Part shown: in pieces, positions 27,636-36,806 of the stretch | Position numbering within the stretch: position 1 is the first letter of the stretch | Layout: every line of letters begins with the position of its first letter | Source: Methylocystis sp. ATCC 49242 | GTDB taxonomy: Bacteria > Pseudomonadota > Alphaproteobacteria > Rhizobiales > Beijerinckiaceae | Assembly: GCF_000188155.2 (NCBI RefSeq) | Contig: NZ_KE124774.1 | Location: 1,680,356-1,744,355, forward strand | Length of the DNA stretch: 64,000 nucleotides | Direction of reading: 5' to 3' | Notes under the pieces: generated by a model | Seen by the model: only the letters and a program-made list of their open reading frames with translations | Databases searched by the model: none | Told to the model about the DNA's origin: nothing | Program-made: the position numbers and the translations under genes

Positions 27636-28168
27636 CTTGCCTCGTTCGCTTCGACAGCAACAAATACTCGGTGAAGGCCAGCGCCGTTGGCCGGCCCGTC
27701 GAAGTTCAGGCCTATGCCGACCGCATCGTCATTCGGCAGGACGGGAGTGTCGTCGCTGAACATCCCAGACGCTTTGGCCGAGACGAGACGACCTACGACC
27801 CCTGGCATTACGTGCCCGTCCTGGCGAGGAAGCCGGGCGCCCTGAGGAACGGCGCGCCGTTCAAGGACTGGGTGCTGCCATCCGGCATGGAAAGGATTCG
27901 GCGCAAGCTCGCGGGCTCCACCGACGGCGATCGGCAAATGGTGAAAATCCTCGCCGCGGTTCTCGACGACGGGCTGCCGGCGGTCGAAGCCGCCTGCGCC
28001 GAGGCCATGGATCAGGGCGTCCATTCCGCCGACGTCATTCTCAACATCCTCGCGCGCCGCCGCGATCCCGGACCGCCGCTGACCATCCTCACGCCGGACG
28101 CTCTGAAGCTGCGGCACACCCCTCTCGCCGATTGCGCAAGATACGATCAACTGAGGAGTTCGAGCTGA
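27636..28168 (+). pseudogene. IS-G IstA, C-terminal fragment
   Basis: About 176 residues are open from the IS-F junction, beginning VRFDSNKYSVKASAVGRPVE, the beta-barrel domain that follows the DDE core in IstA. The catalytic core is lost, so this element cannot move by itself. The stop overlaps the istB start (TGATG). Confidence 0.8.
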
Positions 28169-28899
28169 TGATGGAACGCACGCAAATCTTCGATCTCATG
28201 GGAGAACTCAAGCTCTATGGCATGAGGAGCGCTTACGACGAGGTGATCGCCGCGGGCGTCAAGCGGCAGCACGAGCCGCCGCAGATCGTGGGCGACCTTC
28301 TCAAAGCCGAAATCGCCGAAAAACACGCCCGCTCGATCAAATATCAGATGACCATCGCCAAGCTGCCCTTAGCGAAGGACATTGACGACTTCGACTTCAA
28401 CGGCGCGACTGTCAACGAGACGCTCGCGCGCGACCTTGCAAGCGGCGGCTTTGTCGCTCAGCAGCGCAACATCGTTCTCGTCGGCGGCACGGGAACCGGC
28501 AAGACGCATCTCGCGATCGCCATTGCGAGAAGCTGCATTCGCGCCAGCCTGCGCGGGCGCTTCTACACCACGGTCGATCTCGTCAATCGGCTCGAGGCGG
28601 AAACGCGCGCCGGACGGCAGGGACGGCTCGCCGATTACCTCACCCGCCTCGACGTCGTCATCCTCGACGAACTCGGCTATCTGCCCTTCGCGCAGGCGGG
28701 CGGCCAATTGCTGTTCCATCTGATCAGTCGGCTCTATGAGCGCACCTCGATCATCGTCACCACCAACCTGGCTTTCGGCGAATGGCCGAGCGTCTTTGGC
28801 GATCCGAAGATGACGACCGCGCTGCTCGACCGCCTTACCCATCACTGCGACATCGTCGAGACCGGCAACGAAAGCTGGCGCTTCAAGAACCGCGCCTGA
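28168..28899 (+). CDS. istB: IS-G helper ATPase IstB
   Basis: This 243-residue AAA+ protein has Walker [11 protein letters not shown] and Walker [13 protein letters not shown], followed by TTNLAFGEW. It starts at ATG 28168 overlapping the istA stop. The gene is intact, but its transposase partner is truncated, so its product is probably without function unless it helps a copy elsewhere. Confidence 0.88.
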   Translation: MMERTQIFDLMGELKLYGMRSAYDEVIAAGVKRQHEPPQIVGDLLKAEIAEKHARSIKYQMTIAKLPLAKDIDDFDFNGATVNETLARDLASGGFVAQQRNIVLVGGTGTGKTHLAIAIARSCIRASLRGRFYTTVDLVNRLEAETRAGRQGRLADYLTRLDVVILDELGYLPFAQAGGQLLFHLISRLYERTSIIVTTNLAFGEWPSVFGDPKMTTALLDRLTHHCDIVETGNESWRFKNRA

Positions 28900-29287
28900 G
28901 CCTGTCCACTTCGTCAGGCCGCTGCCGTTATCGGCATGACAGCGGTCGGGCTATGCCCTCCCGCCGTCATACCAATAACGGCAGAAAACTCGCGCCAAGA
29001 CAGGGGTCCCTTTTGGATGAAAAACTGGGGTCCCGATCCAATGGCGTTTGACAGGTAGACCTCGCCGCCGGCGTCCACACACACGCTTCTGGCGAACTGC
29101 CTCTTGGTGCTATTCTCGCCTTGTGCGATTAGTTGTCAATGGCGGGGACAAAATGTGCATGAAGGCGGGGTAAAAGTGTACCGGTCTGGTTTCGAGAAAA
29201 GGGCCGCACGGCCCTTGTAGTTTAGTTGACGCGGGCGTTGAGGCGCGCGGAGCGTAGCGCAGCGCGGTTCAACGCGCGCGACGGCGA

Positions 29288-30130
29288 TCAGTTCGTCGTG
29301 TCGGCGCCTCCTTTGTCGATTGCGGGCGCGTCGGGGAGATCGCGGTTTCGCCGTTGCGCTTTCTTTGCGGTCGCCAGCCGATAGCTCTCGCCGTTCATTT
29401 CCAGAATGTGGACATGATGGGTGAGCCGGTCGAGCAATGCGCCGGTGAGACGCTCGGAGCCAAACACCGACGTCCATTCATCAAAGGGCAGATTGCTGGT
29501 CACCAGCGTCGCACCGCGTTCATAGCGCTGGCTGAAGACCTCGAAGAGCAGCTCTGAGCCGACCGCCGTGAACGGCACATAGCCCAGTTCGTCGACGATC
29601 AGCAGTTTGACGGTGTTGAGATGCTTTTGCAGCGCGCGCAGGCGGCGCTCGTCGCGCGCCTCCATCAGTTCGTGCACAAGAGCCGCGGCGGTCGTGAACG
29701 CGACGCTGAACCCCTTCTGGCAGGCGGCGAGCCCCAGGGCGAGCGCGACGTGGGTCTTCCCCGTTCCGCTTGGCCCAAGGGCGATGCAGTTCTGTCGCTT
29801 CTCGATCCATTCGCACCGCGCTAGCTCCAGCACGAGCGGCTTGTTGAGTGAAGGCTGGGCGGTAAAGTCAAATGTGTCGAGGCTTTTGACCTGCGTAAAG
29901 CGCGCCAGCCGGATGCGGCGCTCGACATTGCGCCGCTCGCGATCAATGCGCTCCAGTTCGCACAGGCGTAGCAGATAGCGCGGGTAATCGGCGCGGTCCT
30001 GCGCCGACTCCAGCGCCACCTTCTCATATTCGCGCGCGAAGGTGGGAAGCTTCAGCGCCTTGAGATGATTACCCAGCAGCACCTGCGGCGCGACGATCGT
30101 CTGCGAACCTGGCTCATGCGAGATGGTCAT
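29288..30130 (-). CDS. istB: IS-F helper ATPase IstB, copy 3
   Basis: This 280-residue AAA+ ATPase has the same sequence as copy 1 (SLNKPLVLE). Walker A GPSGTGKTH and Walker B LLIVDELGYV are intact. Confidence 0.95.
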   Translation of the reverse strand: MTISHEPGSQTIVAPQVLLGNHLKALKLPTFAREYEKVALESAQDRADYPRYLLRLCELERIDRERRNVERRIRLARFTQVKSLDTFDFTAQPSLNKPLVLELARCEWIEKRQNCIALGPSGTGKTHVALALGLAACQKGFSVAFTTAAALVHELMEARDERRLRALQKHLNTVKLLIVDELGYVPFTAVGSELLFEVFSQRYERGATLVTSNLPFDEWTSVFGSERLTGALLDRLTHHVHILEMNGESYRLATAKKAQRRNRDLPDAPAIDKGGADTTN

Positions 30131-31665
30131 GCCGGCCCCCCCGCGTTCGAGTCCATGACGCCCGCGATGACGCTCGCGCCGGCGACGAGCCCGAGATAGG
30201 CGCGCGGATCCGTCGCGCCGACCGTAGCCGCCGGCAGGTAGGGGTAGAATGTCAGATCGAGCCGCGCGGGCCGGTTCTCCAGCCTGGCCAGCAGCAGCAT
30301 CTTCACTGCGTCAAAGCTGATCGCGCCAAGACGCAGCGCCTCCGCGACCGCCTGTTCGACCTGATGCTGATGAAAGTCCTCCATCAGCCGCAGCACCTGG
30401 ATGAACTCGCGGCGCCCGCTATTCCCCATGCGCGCCTCCATCAGCCGCCGCAGACGATGCACGCAGTCGGCAAGCCGCCAGTCGTCGAGCGGCGCGGCCT
30501 GATCGAGCGCGCGGCTCTTGTGTTCGAGTAAAGCGAGATAATGCAGCGGGTTGTAGATGAACTCGGCCTTGCCGTAGCTGCGCGCATGCACGGCGATGGT
30601 CTCCCCGCCGCAGACAATCTCGACCCGATCGACATAGCCCTTGGCCAGCACCTCCCGATGGCCGAAGCGCATCGGGACCGAGTAATCGTTGTTGCGGTAG
30701 CGCACCAGCGCCATCGACGACACGCGCGTCGCGACCTTGTGACAGGCGTCATAGGGAGCCGGCGGCGCCGGCAGGAATGCCGCCATATCCGCCTGCATGC
30801 GTTCGCCGATCGGCGTCGACTGGCCGCGCAGGATCGCCCGCCGTCGTTTCGTGCAGGCGTCCAGGAACCTCGCGTTCAGCGCCTCGAAACTCTCCGCCAC
30901 GGGCAGTGGCGTCATGAAGTTGCGCCGGACATAGCCGACAAGCCCCTCGACCTTGCCCTTGTCATTCCCCTTGCCGGGCCGGCCAAAGCGATCAGCAAAA
31001 AGGTAATGGCTCTGGAGTTCCGCAAACATTTGCGAACGCAGACGCTCTCCACCCTTCACGATCCTGGCGACCGCGAGACGCGTATTGTCGTAAAGAATGG
31101 ACTGGGGGACGCCGCCAAAGAAGGCGAAGGCCGCGACATGGCCGTCGCAGAAGGCTTCCGCCGTCTCCGCCGGATAGGCCTTGACGAAGCAGCCGTCCGA
31201 ATGCGGCAGGTCCATGCAAAAATAATGAAAGCGGACCTTCCTGCCGGCGATATAGGCGTCCGCCTCGCCAAAATCCGCCTGCGCATTCCCCGGTCGATGG
31301 CTGAGTGGAATAAACATCTCGCGCGACCGCAACTGCGCCTGCGCGACATATTCCCGGACGATCGTGTAACCGCCGGAAAACCCTTCTTCGTCCCGCAGCC
31401 GTTCGAATATCCGCTGTGCCGTATGACGCTGCTTGGCGTGAACAAGCCGATCATCCGCCAGGACCTTGTCGATCCAGGCCATATACGGCCCCAGCTTCTT
31501 CGAGATCGGCCGCTCCCGACGCCGATACCCCGGCGGAACCGAATATTGAAGCATCTTCGTGATCGTATTGCGGTGCACGCCGAAGCGCCTGGCCGCTTCC
31601 CGCCGGCTCAGCCCTTCCGCCATCACCGCGCGTCTCACCCGGGCATAGAGTTCCACTGTGAACAT
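30127..31665 (-). CDS. istA: IS-F transposase IstA, copy 3
   Basis: This 512-residue DDE transposase has intact catalytic motifs (NAQADFGEADAY, SILYDNTRLAV, KGKVEGLVGY) and overlaps istB by 4 bases. It shares KGGERLRSQ and EALRLGAI with copy 1. Confidence 0.95.
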   Translation of the reverse strand: MFTVELYARVRRAVMAEGLSRREAARRFGVHRNTITKMLQYSVPPGYRRRERPISKKLGPYMAWIDKVLADDRLVHAKQRHTAQRIFERLRDEEGFSGGYTIVREYVAQAQLRSREMFIPLSHRPGNAQADFGEADAYIAGRKVRFHYFCMDLPHSDGCFVKAYPAETAEAFCDGHVAAFAFFGGVPQSILYDNTRLAVARIVKGGERLRSQMFAELQSHYLFADRFGRPGKGNDKGKVEGLVGYVRRNFMTPLPVAESFEALNARFLDACTKRRRAILRGQSTPIGERMQADMAAFLPAPPAPYDACHKVATRVSSMALVRYRNNDYSVPMRFGHREVLAKGYVDRVEIVCGGETIAVHARSYGKAEFIYNPLHYLALLEHKSRALDQAAPLDDWRLADCVHRLRRLMEARMGNSGRREFIQVLRLMEDFHQHQVEQAVAEALRLGAISFDAVKMLLLARLENRPARLDLTFYPYLPAATVGATDPRAYLGLVAGASVIAGVMDSNAGGPA

Positions 31666-31893
31666 CCTTTCGGCCTCTCCATGCCAGTCGATGACATCGA
31701 GTTCGGCCTATCAGGACCGGTACACTTTTGCGCCGCCGTCAAAGCAGCCCCCAAAGCCGGTTCAGTGGTACACTTTGCCGCCGCTGTTCATATATTGACG
31801 TCGTCGAGTGGGCGGGGCGACGCATGGCCTGGATGGCATCGCTTGTAATTGGCTACGGCAAAGCCGTTCGGCGGCGGCAACGGGAGGCGAGGA

Positions 31894-33189
31894 TTGGCAC
31901 GAATAAAAATCGCCTATGTCGGAGGCGGGAGCACTCGCGCCCCTGGAACGTTGGCTGCGCTCATCAACCAGGGTGAGAACTTCGCCGGCTCGGAGATCGT
32001 CCTCATCGACCTTGAGGCCGATCGCCTCGCCGTGGTCAAACTCCTCGCCGAGCGCATGGCGCGGTGCCGGGGTCTCGAGTTGACGATCTCGGCGACGACT
32101 GAACGCCGCGGTGGGCTGATGGACTGCGATGTCGTCCTCACCTGTTTCCGGCCTGGTGGCTTCCAGGCGCGCTACCTCGACGAGAGCATTCCTCTCCGGC
32201 ACGGGTTCGTCGGCCAGGAGACGCAGGGGCCAGGTGGCCTCTTCCTGGCCCTACGCTCGGTCGCGGTCATGAAGGAGATTATCGCAGACTTAGAACGCGT
32301 CGCCCCGCGGGCAATGATCATCAACTACACGAACCCCGCGAATATCGTGTCGCAAGCTGTATCCGAGAACACGACGATCCCAATCGTCTCACTCTGCGGG
32401 GGACCGATCTCCGACCCAGCTGAGTTAGCGACAGCGGCGGGGCTCGACCCCGCGCGGCTCGACGTTCGCTCAATCGGGCTGAATCACGCTTCTTGGTCGA
32501 TCCGCCACCGCTACGATGACCAAGACATCATGCCGCTCCTGGCTGCGGCGTGGAAGGAGCGCCGCGACGACGCGCAGATCAAGCCGGCCCTGCGCCGGAT
32601 GTGGCGGATCGCGCTCGCCACTGGATCGATCCCCAGCAAGTACGCGATGTATTACTACTTCACGGACGAGATCCTGGCCGAGCTACGGGCCAAGCCGACG
32701 ACCCGCGCGCAGGACATCATGGGCGCGATACCTGACTACTGGGCGCACTACCTCGAGCAAGCCAAGTGCGACTGCCCGGAACTCGATCCAAACCGCTCGC
32801 GTCGCCCCATCAAACTGGCGATCGACGTAATTGACGCCATCTTCAACGATCGCCGGGCGCTTCTCCCAGTCAACGTCCCGAACCGGAGCGCGATCCCTGG
32901 TTTCCCCGACGAGCTTGTGGTGGAGACGCTCGGGGTAGCCGATGCCTCTGGCGTCGCGCCATTGGCGATGGGCACCGTGCCGGTGCCAGTGACTGGCCTG
33001 GTCCACGCCCTGGCCGAGTACCAGATGCTCGCCGCCCGGGCGGCTTGGGATGGGAGTCGCCGGGACGCGATCCAAGCGCTCCTGGCCAATCCGCTTTCCA
33101 TGAAAATGGGGAGAGTCGAGGCGCTTTACGACGAAATGGTGGCCGCACATAAGGAGTACGTGCCGGAGCGCCTCTTGAATGATCGGTAA
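31894..33189 (+). CDS. Glycoside hydrolase family 4 (NAD- and metal-dependent alpha/beta-glycosidase)
   Basis: This is a 431-residue protein. The N-terminal Rossmann motif KIAYVGGGSTRAPG binds NAD. Later NYTNPANIVS, VSLCGGP and GLNHASW match the conserved GH4 blocks, with the Cys and His as divalent-metal ligands. GH4 enzymes cleave alpha- or beta-glycosides, sometimes phosphorylated, by transient C3 oxidation; the exact substrate cannot be told. The TTG at 31894 is chosen because GGGAGGCGAGGA precedes it and the Rossmann strand begins at once. GH4 is unusual in methylotrophic alphaproteobacteria, and the gene sits between IS-F and a peptidase gene, so transfer from another phylum is likely. 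Confidence 0.85.
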   Translation: MARIKIAYVGGGSTRAPGTLAALINQGENFAGSEIVLIDLEADRLAVVKLLAERMARCRGLELTISATTERRGGLMDCDVVLTCFRPGGFQARYLDESIPLRHGFVGQETQGPGGLFLALRSVAVMKEIIADLERVAPRAMIINYTNPANIVSQAVSENTTIPIVSLCGGPISDPAELATAAGLDPARLDVRSIGLNHASWSIRHRYDDQDIMPLLAAAWKERRDDAQIKPALRRMWRIALATGSIPSKYAMYYYFTDEILAELRAKPTTRAQDIMGAIPDYWAHYLEQAKCDCPELDPNRSRRPIKLAIDVIDAIFNDRRALLPVNVPNRSAIPGFPDELVVETLGVADASGVAPLAMGTVPVPVTGLVHALAEYQMLAARAAWDGSRRDAIQALLANPLSMKMGRVEALYDEMVAAHKEYVPERLLNDR

Positions 33190-33578
33190 CGGCATGGCGG
33201 TCGATATTACGTGCGTTCTTGAGGCACACCGTTGCGAGTGGTTGCGACGGTGGGTGAGACGGTCCGTTTGGCCTTCCTCAGCGTAGATGGCGCAAACAAG
33301 AAGACGGGCGACGCGTTCCCGCAACCGGATAGCAAAATCCGGTCGCGGGCTGCACCGGGAACTCAACATGTAAAAAAAGCGTCGTATGAAGTGGATCGCT
33401 AGCGCTCGCCGTCGATTCCGTTCGACGAGGCATAGCAGAGACGGGGGCTCCGGCAGTGCGTCAAAGTCCATTTTGAATATTGCAGCCATCCGATAGCGCT
33501 CGGTCCATACTAGCGTAGCCAGAGGCATCGAAAGGGGCACCGCTGGCGACTGCATGGCACAGCTGACGTCGATCGGGA
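33190..33578. other. Region between two convergent genes, no gene seen
   Basis: In about 390 bases between the ends of the GH4 and M55 genes, both strands have short open stretches but none with a ribosome site plus protein-like composition. A minus-strand frame reaching 33606 overlaps the peptidase end and is not supported. Confidence 0.5.
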
Positions 33579-34442
33579 TTACGGCGGCGTGCGAATCGTT
33601 GCGCACCGCATGATGGCGTTAAAGGTATAGATGAAACGCTCGCCGTCCTCTGGGACCCAGGCCACGGTTCGCACGCCCGCGCGGGACACGCCGGGAACGA
33701 GGGCAGCTTGATCGGCGTGCGCTTGGTGATCGAACTCCAATTCGACGACGCAACCTGTCGGCAGCGTGAAGGGCCGCGCCGCCTCGAGGCGGCGCACGGC
33801 CTGCTCCGCGGCCTCCCGAATGAGCGCCTGGGCTTTGCGCGGGTGGAGGTGGAGGGCGGCGTAGGTGCTGATCGCCTCCTTGACAACGACGCCGATGACC
33901 TGCTCGCCGAGGAGCGCCTGAGTCTGGGCTACCGCCTTGTCGTCGCCGGCAATGAGGATCACCGGGATGCCGAAGTGCCCAGCTACGACCGCGTTAATAC
34001 CGAACTCACCGGTCGAGACGCCGTCGATACGGACATCATTCAGCCACCTCGACCAGGTGTGCGCTAGGGGGGCGGAGGTGCCAGCCTTGGCATGGTAACC
34101 GGTGTAGAAGACGCCGGCGATTCCCTCTAGATCAACCCCCTGCATCATCCTCAGCGGCATGTCGCTGCCGCTGAGGAAGCGGACCGCCGGGTGGAGTTCT
34201 TCCGGGATCAGATTTCGCTTCCCGTCGTGGCCGTCGTTGACAATGACCTCTTCGGCACCTCCTGCCAGCGCACCCTCGACCGCCGAGTTCACCTCGGCCG
34301 TCATACGCCGTCTGGTACGAAGGTAGCGGTCCTGCGAGTGTGGCTCGGAACCGCCGACCACCTCAGGCGGCATTACCTGAGTCCAGGAGACAACCCCACA
34401 GGTTCCTTCCATGTCGGCCGAAATGAGAATCTTTCCAACCAT
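33579..34442 (-). CDS. M55 family D-aminopeptidase (DppA-like)
   Basis: This is a 287-residue protein. KILISADMEGTCGVV at the start carries the Asp and Glu zinc ligands of the M55 family. VNDGHDGKRNL and YTGYHAKAG hold the His ligands, and GEFGINAVVAGHFGIPVIL matches the C-terminal core. DppA self-assembles as a ring and releases D-amino acids from D-Ala-type peptides. The ATG at 34442 is preferred because AAAGGA lies upstream and the first beta-strand begins there; an upstream ATG adds 17 residues unlike the family. It converges with the GH4 gene. Together they look like a carbohydrate/peptide scavenging pair without their transporter. Confidence 0.85.
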   Translation of the reverse strand: MVGKILISADMEGTCGVVSWTQVMPPEVVGGSEPHSQDRYLRTRRRMTAEVNSAVEGALAGGAEEVIVNDGHDGKRNLIPEELHPAVRFLSGSDMPLRMMQGVDLEGIAGVFYTGYHAKAGTSAPLAHTWSRWLNDVRIDGVSTGEFGINAVVAGHFGIPVILIAGDDKAVAQTQALLGEQVIGVVVKEAISTYAALHLHPRKAQALIREAAEQAVRRLEAARPFTLPTGCVVELEFDHQAHADQAALVPGVSRAGVRTVAWVPEDGERFIYTFNAIMRCATIRTPP

Positions 34443-34658
34443 CAGGCGCGTGTCCTTTAACTGGCCGATCGTTTGATACTTTGGCGTCGGCAACGCGTGA
34501 TCCCATCACGCATTCCCGCGGTCGAATGAAAGGTTCCCAATTCTTGTCTACCTTGACCTTCCGAGTGCGAGGTCTGTGGACAGGCGTTCTAAGAGCGATT
34601 TAGGTCTGGCTAGGGCTGTTTTGTCAAGTTCCCAAACCACAAGCATTGCTGGGTGGTC

Positions 34659-35688
34659 TGGCCTGCTGCCAGTTTCATGGAAGCCGAGCAACGTTGTTTC
34701 ATGAGGCCGGAGGTTGGTTATGGCGAGACGGATATTCAGTCGGGAGTTCAAGGTAGAAGCCGTTCGGCTGGTTAAGAAGCGCGGCATCTCCGTCGCGCAG
34801 GCCTGCCGCGATCTAGATGTGCATGAGAACCTGTCGCGGCAGGAGTTGACGGCGCATCCAGCGCAGGCCTTTCCCGGGCGCGGCCAGCAGACGCCCGGGC
34901 AACTGGAGATCGAGCGGCTGCGCCGTGAAGTCGCCAAACTACGGGCGGAGCGCGACACCCTAAAAAAAGGCCGCAGTCTTCTTCGCGAGCGAAGCGAAAT
35001 GAGGTGCACTTTCATCGCGAAGCACCGGAGCGTCTGGCCGGTGGCGTGGCTCTGCGAAGCGCTGGACGTCCCCCGGTGGGCTTTCACGCCTGGCTGCGTC
35101 GCGGGTCGAGCGTCCGGGCGTTCGCCGACTGGCGGCGAAAATACGCGGGAGCTTTGGGCGGCGCCCGCACCTATGGCGCCCGCCGTGTCTGTCGGGACGT
35201 CCTGGCGGAAGGCTTCTCCTGCAGCCTGCACACGATCGAACGGTTGATGCGGGCGAACGCCTTCCGGGCGCGACCGCGTCGCCGTAGCCTGCCGAAGGAC
35301 GACGGACAACTCGTCACGGATGCGTTGATGATGGCGCTCTGGCGGCGCGGCAAGCCGGACGCCCTGCTCCGTCACTCCGATAGGGGCAGCCAATACGAGC
35401 GAGCAGTTCCAGCGCCTGATGGGCGACAATGGCGTCGTTTGTTCGGTGAGACGATCCGGCAATGTCTGGGACAATTCGGCAATGGAGAGCTTCTTCTCTT
35501 CACTGAAGACCGAGCGGATCGGAAAGAAAATCTACCGCGTGACGACGCGCGCGCCGATGTCTTCCATTACGTCGAGCGGTTCTACAACCCTGTCCGCAGG
35601 CATTCGCCGATCGGCTACGTCAGCCCGGTTAAATTCGAAGAAGTTGGGGGTAACTTAACTCGGCGTCCACGAAATCGGCAGCAGGCCA
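34659..35688 (+). pseudogene. IS-D copy 2: decayed IS3-family element
   Basis: Perfect 12-bp inverted ends (TGGCCTGCTGCC and complement) bound 1,030 bp. OrfA starts near 34720 (RRIFSREFKVEAVRLVKKRG), with an LEIERLRREVAKLRAERD coiled coil. OrfB follows in several shifted frames (ARTYGARRVCRDVLAEGF, LLRHSDRGSQY, NPVRRHSPIGYVSPVKFE). Compared with IS-D copy 1, a block after KDDGQ is deleted, removing the first catalytic Asp, and at least two frameshifts occur. It is dead but its ends are complete. Confidence 0.85.
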
Positions 35689-35881
35689 ATCAGCGGTGCT
35701 GGCAGGTTAATTACATTAACCCATATTGTATCCAAACTGCAGCCTCGCGATAAGGCCCAGTCGGCGGAAGAGGGTTTTAATTTTGAGGGGGCATCGACAA
35801 AGAGCGTTTTTTCTGCCTTGGCCATTCCCCCACCCCTCTGTAAAAGTTTCAGCAATCTTTGAGGGGGGAAGAGGAGGCTCA

Positions 35882-36622
35882 ATGAATTCGCTATCCGTTG
35901 CTGCCGTCGTGCTCGGCAGCGCATCCGGCACTGCACTTGTTGGCCTGCTTCTGCATGCCAGATTGCAAAGCCATTTGGACCCAGATTCAAAGGAGGTTAT
36001 CAAGCTTGTGATGGGTCTGATCGGCACCATGTCAGCGCTGATCCTTGGTCTGCTTATAGGCTCGGCGAATAACTCCTACAATACGCAGAGGAATGAGTTG
36101 CAATCGGTCTCAGCCAACATTGTCTTGCTCGATAGACTGCTGGCATCCTATGGAACGGAGACCAAAGGGGCGCGCGACGAACTACGAAGCGCGGTCAAGG
36201 GGGCCCATGACCGAATCTGGTCGCGGGGAGGCCCGCGACCGGCAAATGTTGACTCAGCCATCAAATTTATAGAGCAGCTCCAGGGTCTAACTCCCAAGAC
36301 CGAGACTGGGAAAATCTTGCATCGTCGAACCATGGAGGTGGCGGCGGGTATTCTGCAAACTCGACTGTTGATGGCAGAACAGGCCGAGGACGCGCTCCCC
36401 AAACCGTTCCTGGCGGTGCTAATATTCTGGATAGGCGCGCTCTTCTTGGGCTTCGGCCTCTTTACTCGTTGGAATGGCACGGTGATAGCAGCTCTGCTGT
36501 TGGGCGCGATTTCTTTCTCGGGCGCTATTTTTCTTATCATTGAGCTGAGCATGCCCTTTGAAGGGATCATGCGACTCTCCGACGCCCCGTTGCGCCACGC
36601 GCTGGCGCAAATCGGTGGATAA
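35882..36622 (+). CDS. DUF4239 membrane protein (bestrophin-like domain)
   Basis: This is a 246-residue protein with four membrane segments: near residues 5-27, 40-62, 185-205 and 210-232. A soluble helical part of about 120 residues lies between TM2 and TM3. This layout and IGTMSALILGLLIGSANNSY are typical of DUF4239 proteins, which resemble bestrophin anion channels; function is unproven. The ATG at 35882 follows AGAGGAGG, a strong ribosome site, so the longer upstream frame is not used. It stands alone between IS-D copy 2 and the porin gene. Confidence 0.8.
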   Translation: MNSLSVAAVVLGSASGTALVGLLLHARLQSHLDPDSKEVIKLVMGLIGTMSALILGLLIGSANNSYNTQRNELQSVSANIVLLDRLLASYGTETKGARDELRSAVKGAHDRIWSRGGPRPANVDSAIKFIEQLQGLTPKTETGKILHRRTMEVAAGILQTRLLMAEQAEDALPKPFLAVLIFWIGALFLGFGLFTRWNGTVIAALLLGAISFSGAIFLIIELSMPFEGIMRLSDAPLRHALAQIGG

Positions 36623-36806
36623 GACCAACGCGATTTTTCTGGGAAGGAAGGGAGGATGGCGCACGCATCCTTTGCGGCTTTGTTCTAGATGGCCGCCACG
36701 GTTTTGGCCAATGCAAGTGCGAAGAGGTTCTTGGACGAGAGGTTATCCAACGCGGCGTAAGCAACGACTGAGTCAGCGAATGGTAAATTGGTGAAGTTCA
36801 AGGCTG

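Larger units (their letters stand above)
27636..29053 (+). mobile_element. IS-G, 5'-truncated IS21-family element
   Basis: The remnant holds the 3' part of an istA, a complete istB and a right end in which GGGGTCCC occurs twice (around 29003 and 29028) before TTTGACA at 29053, as in IS21 termini. The left part was removed where IS-F copy 2 ends at 27635. The sequence is a different IS21 lineage from IS-F. Confidence 0.8.
29134..31790 (-). mobile_element. IS-F copy 3 (IS21 family), inverted
   Basis: This 2,657-bp element faces copy 2 across 1.5 kb (IS-G plus 80 bases). It has the same ends and no target duplication. Its protein sequences are closer to copy 1 than to copy 2 at the variable residues except FVKAYPAE. 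It ends 103 bases upstream of the GH4 gene. Confidence 0.92.

Noticed and set aside
24979-31790. Inverted IS-F copies 2 and 3 considered as a composite transposon carrying cargo
   Set aside because: The DNA between them is only the IS-G remnant and 80 bp; there is no cargo gene, and no target duplications flank the unit.
32683-33606. Minus-strand frame of 307 codons between the GH4 and M55 genes
   Set aside because: Most of it lies opposite the GH4 gene, and its start overlaps the end of the peptidase gene; no domain is recognisable.
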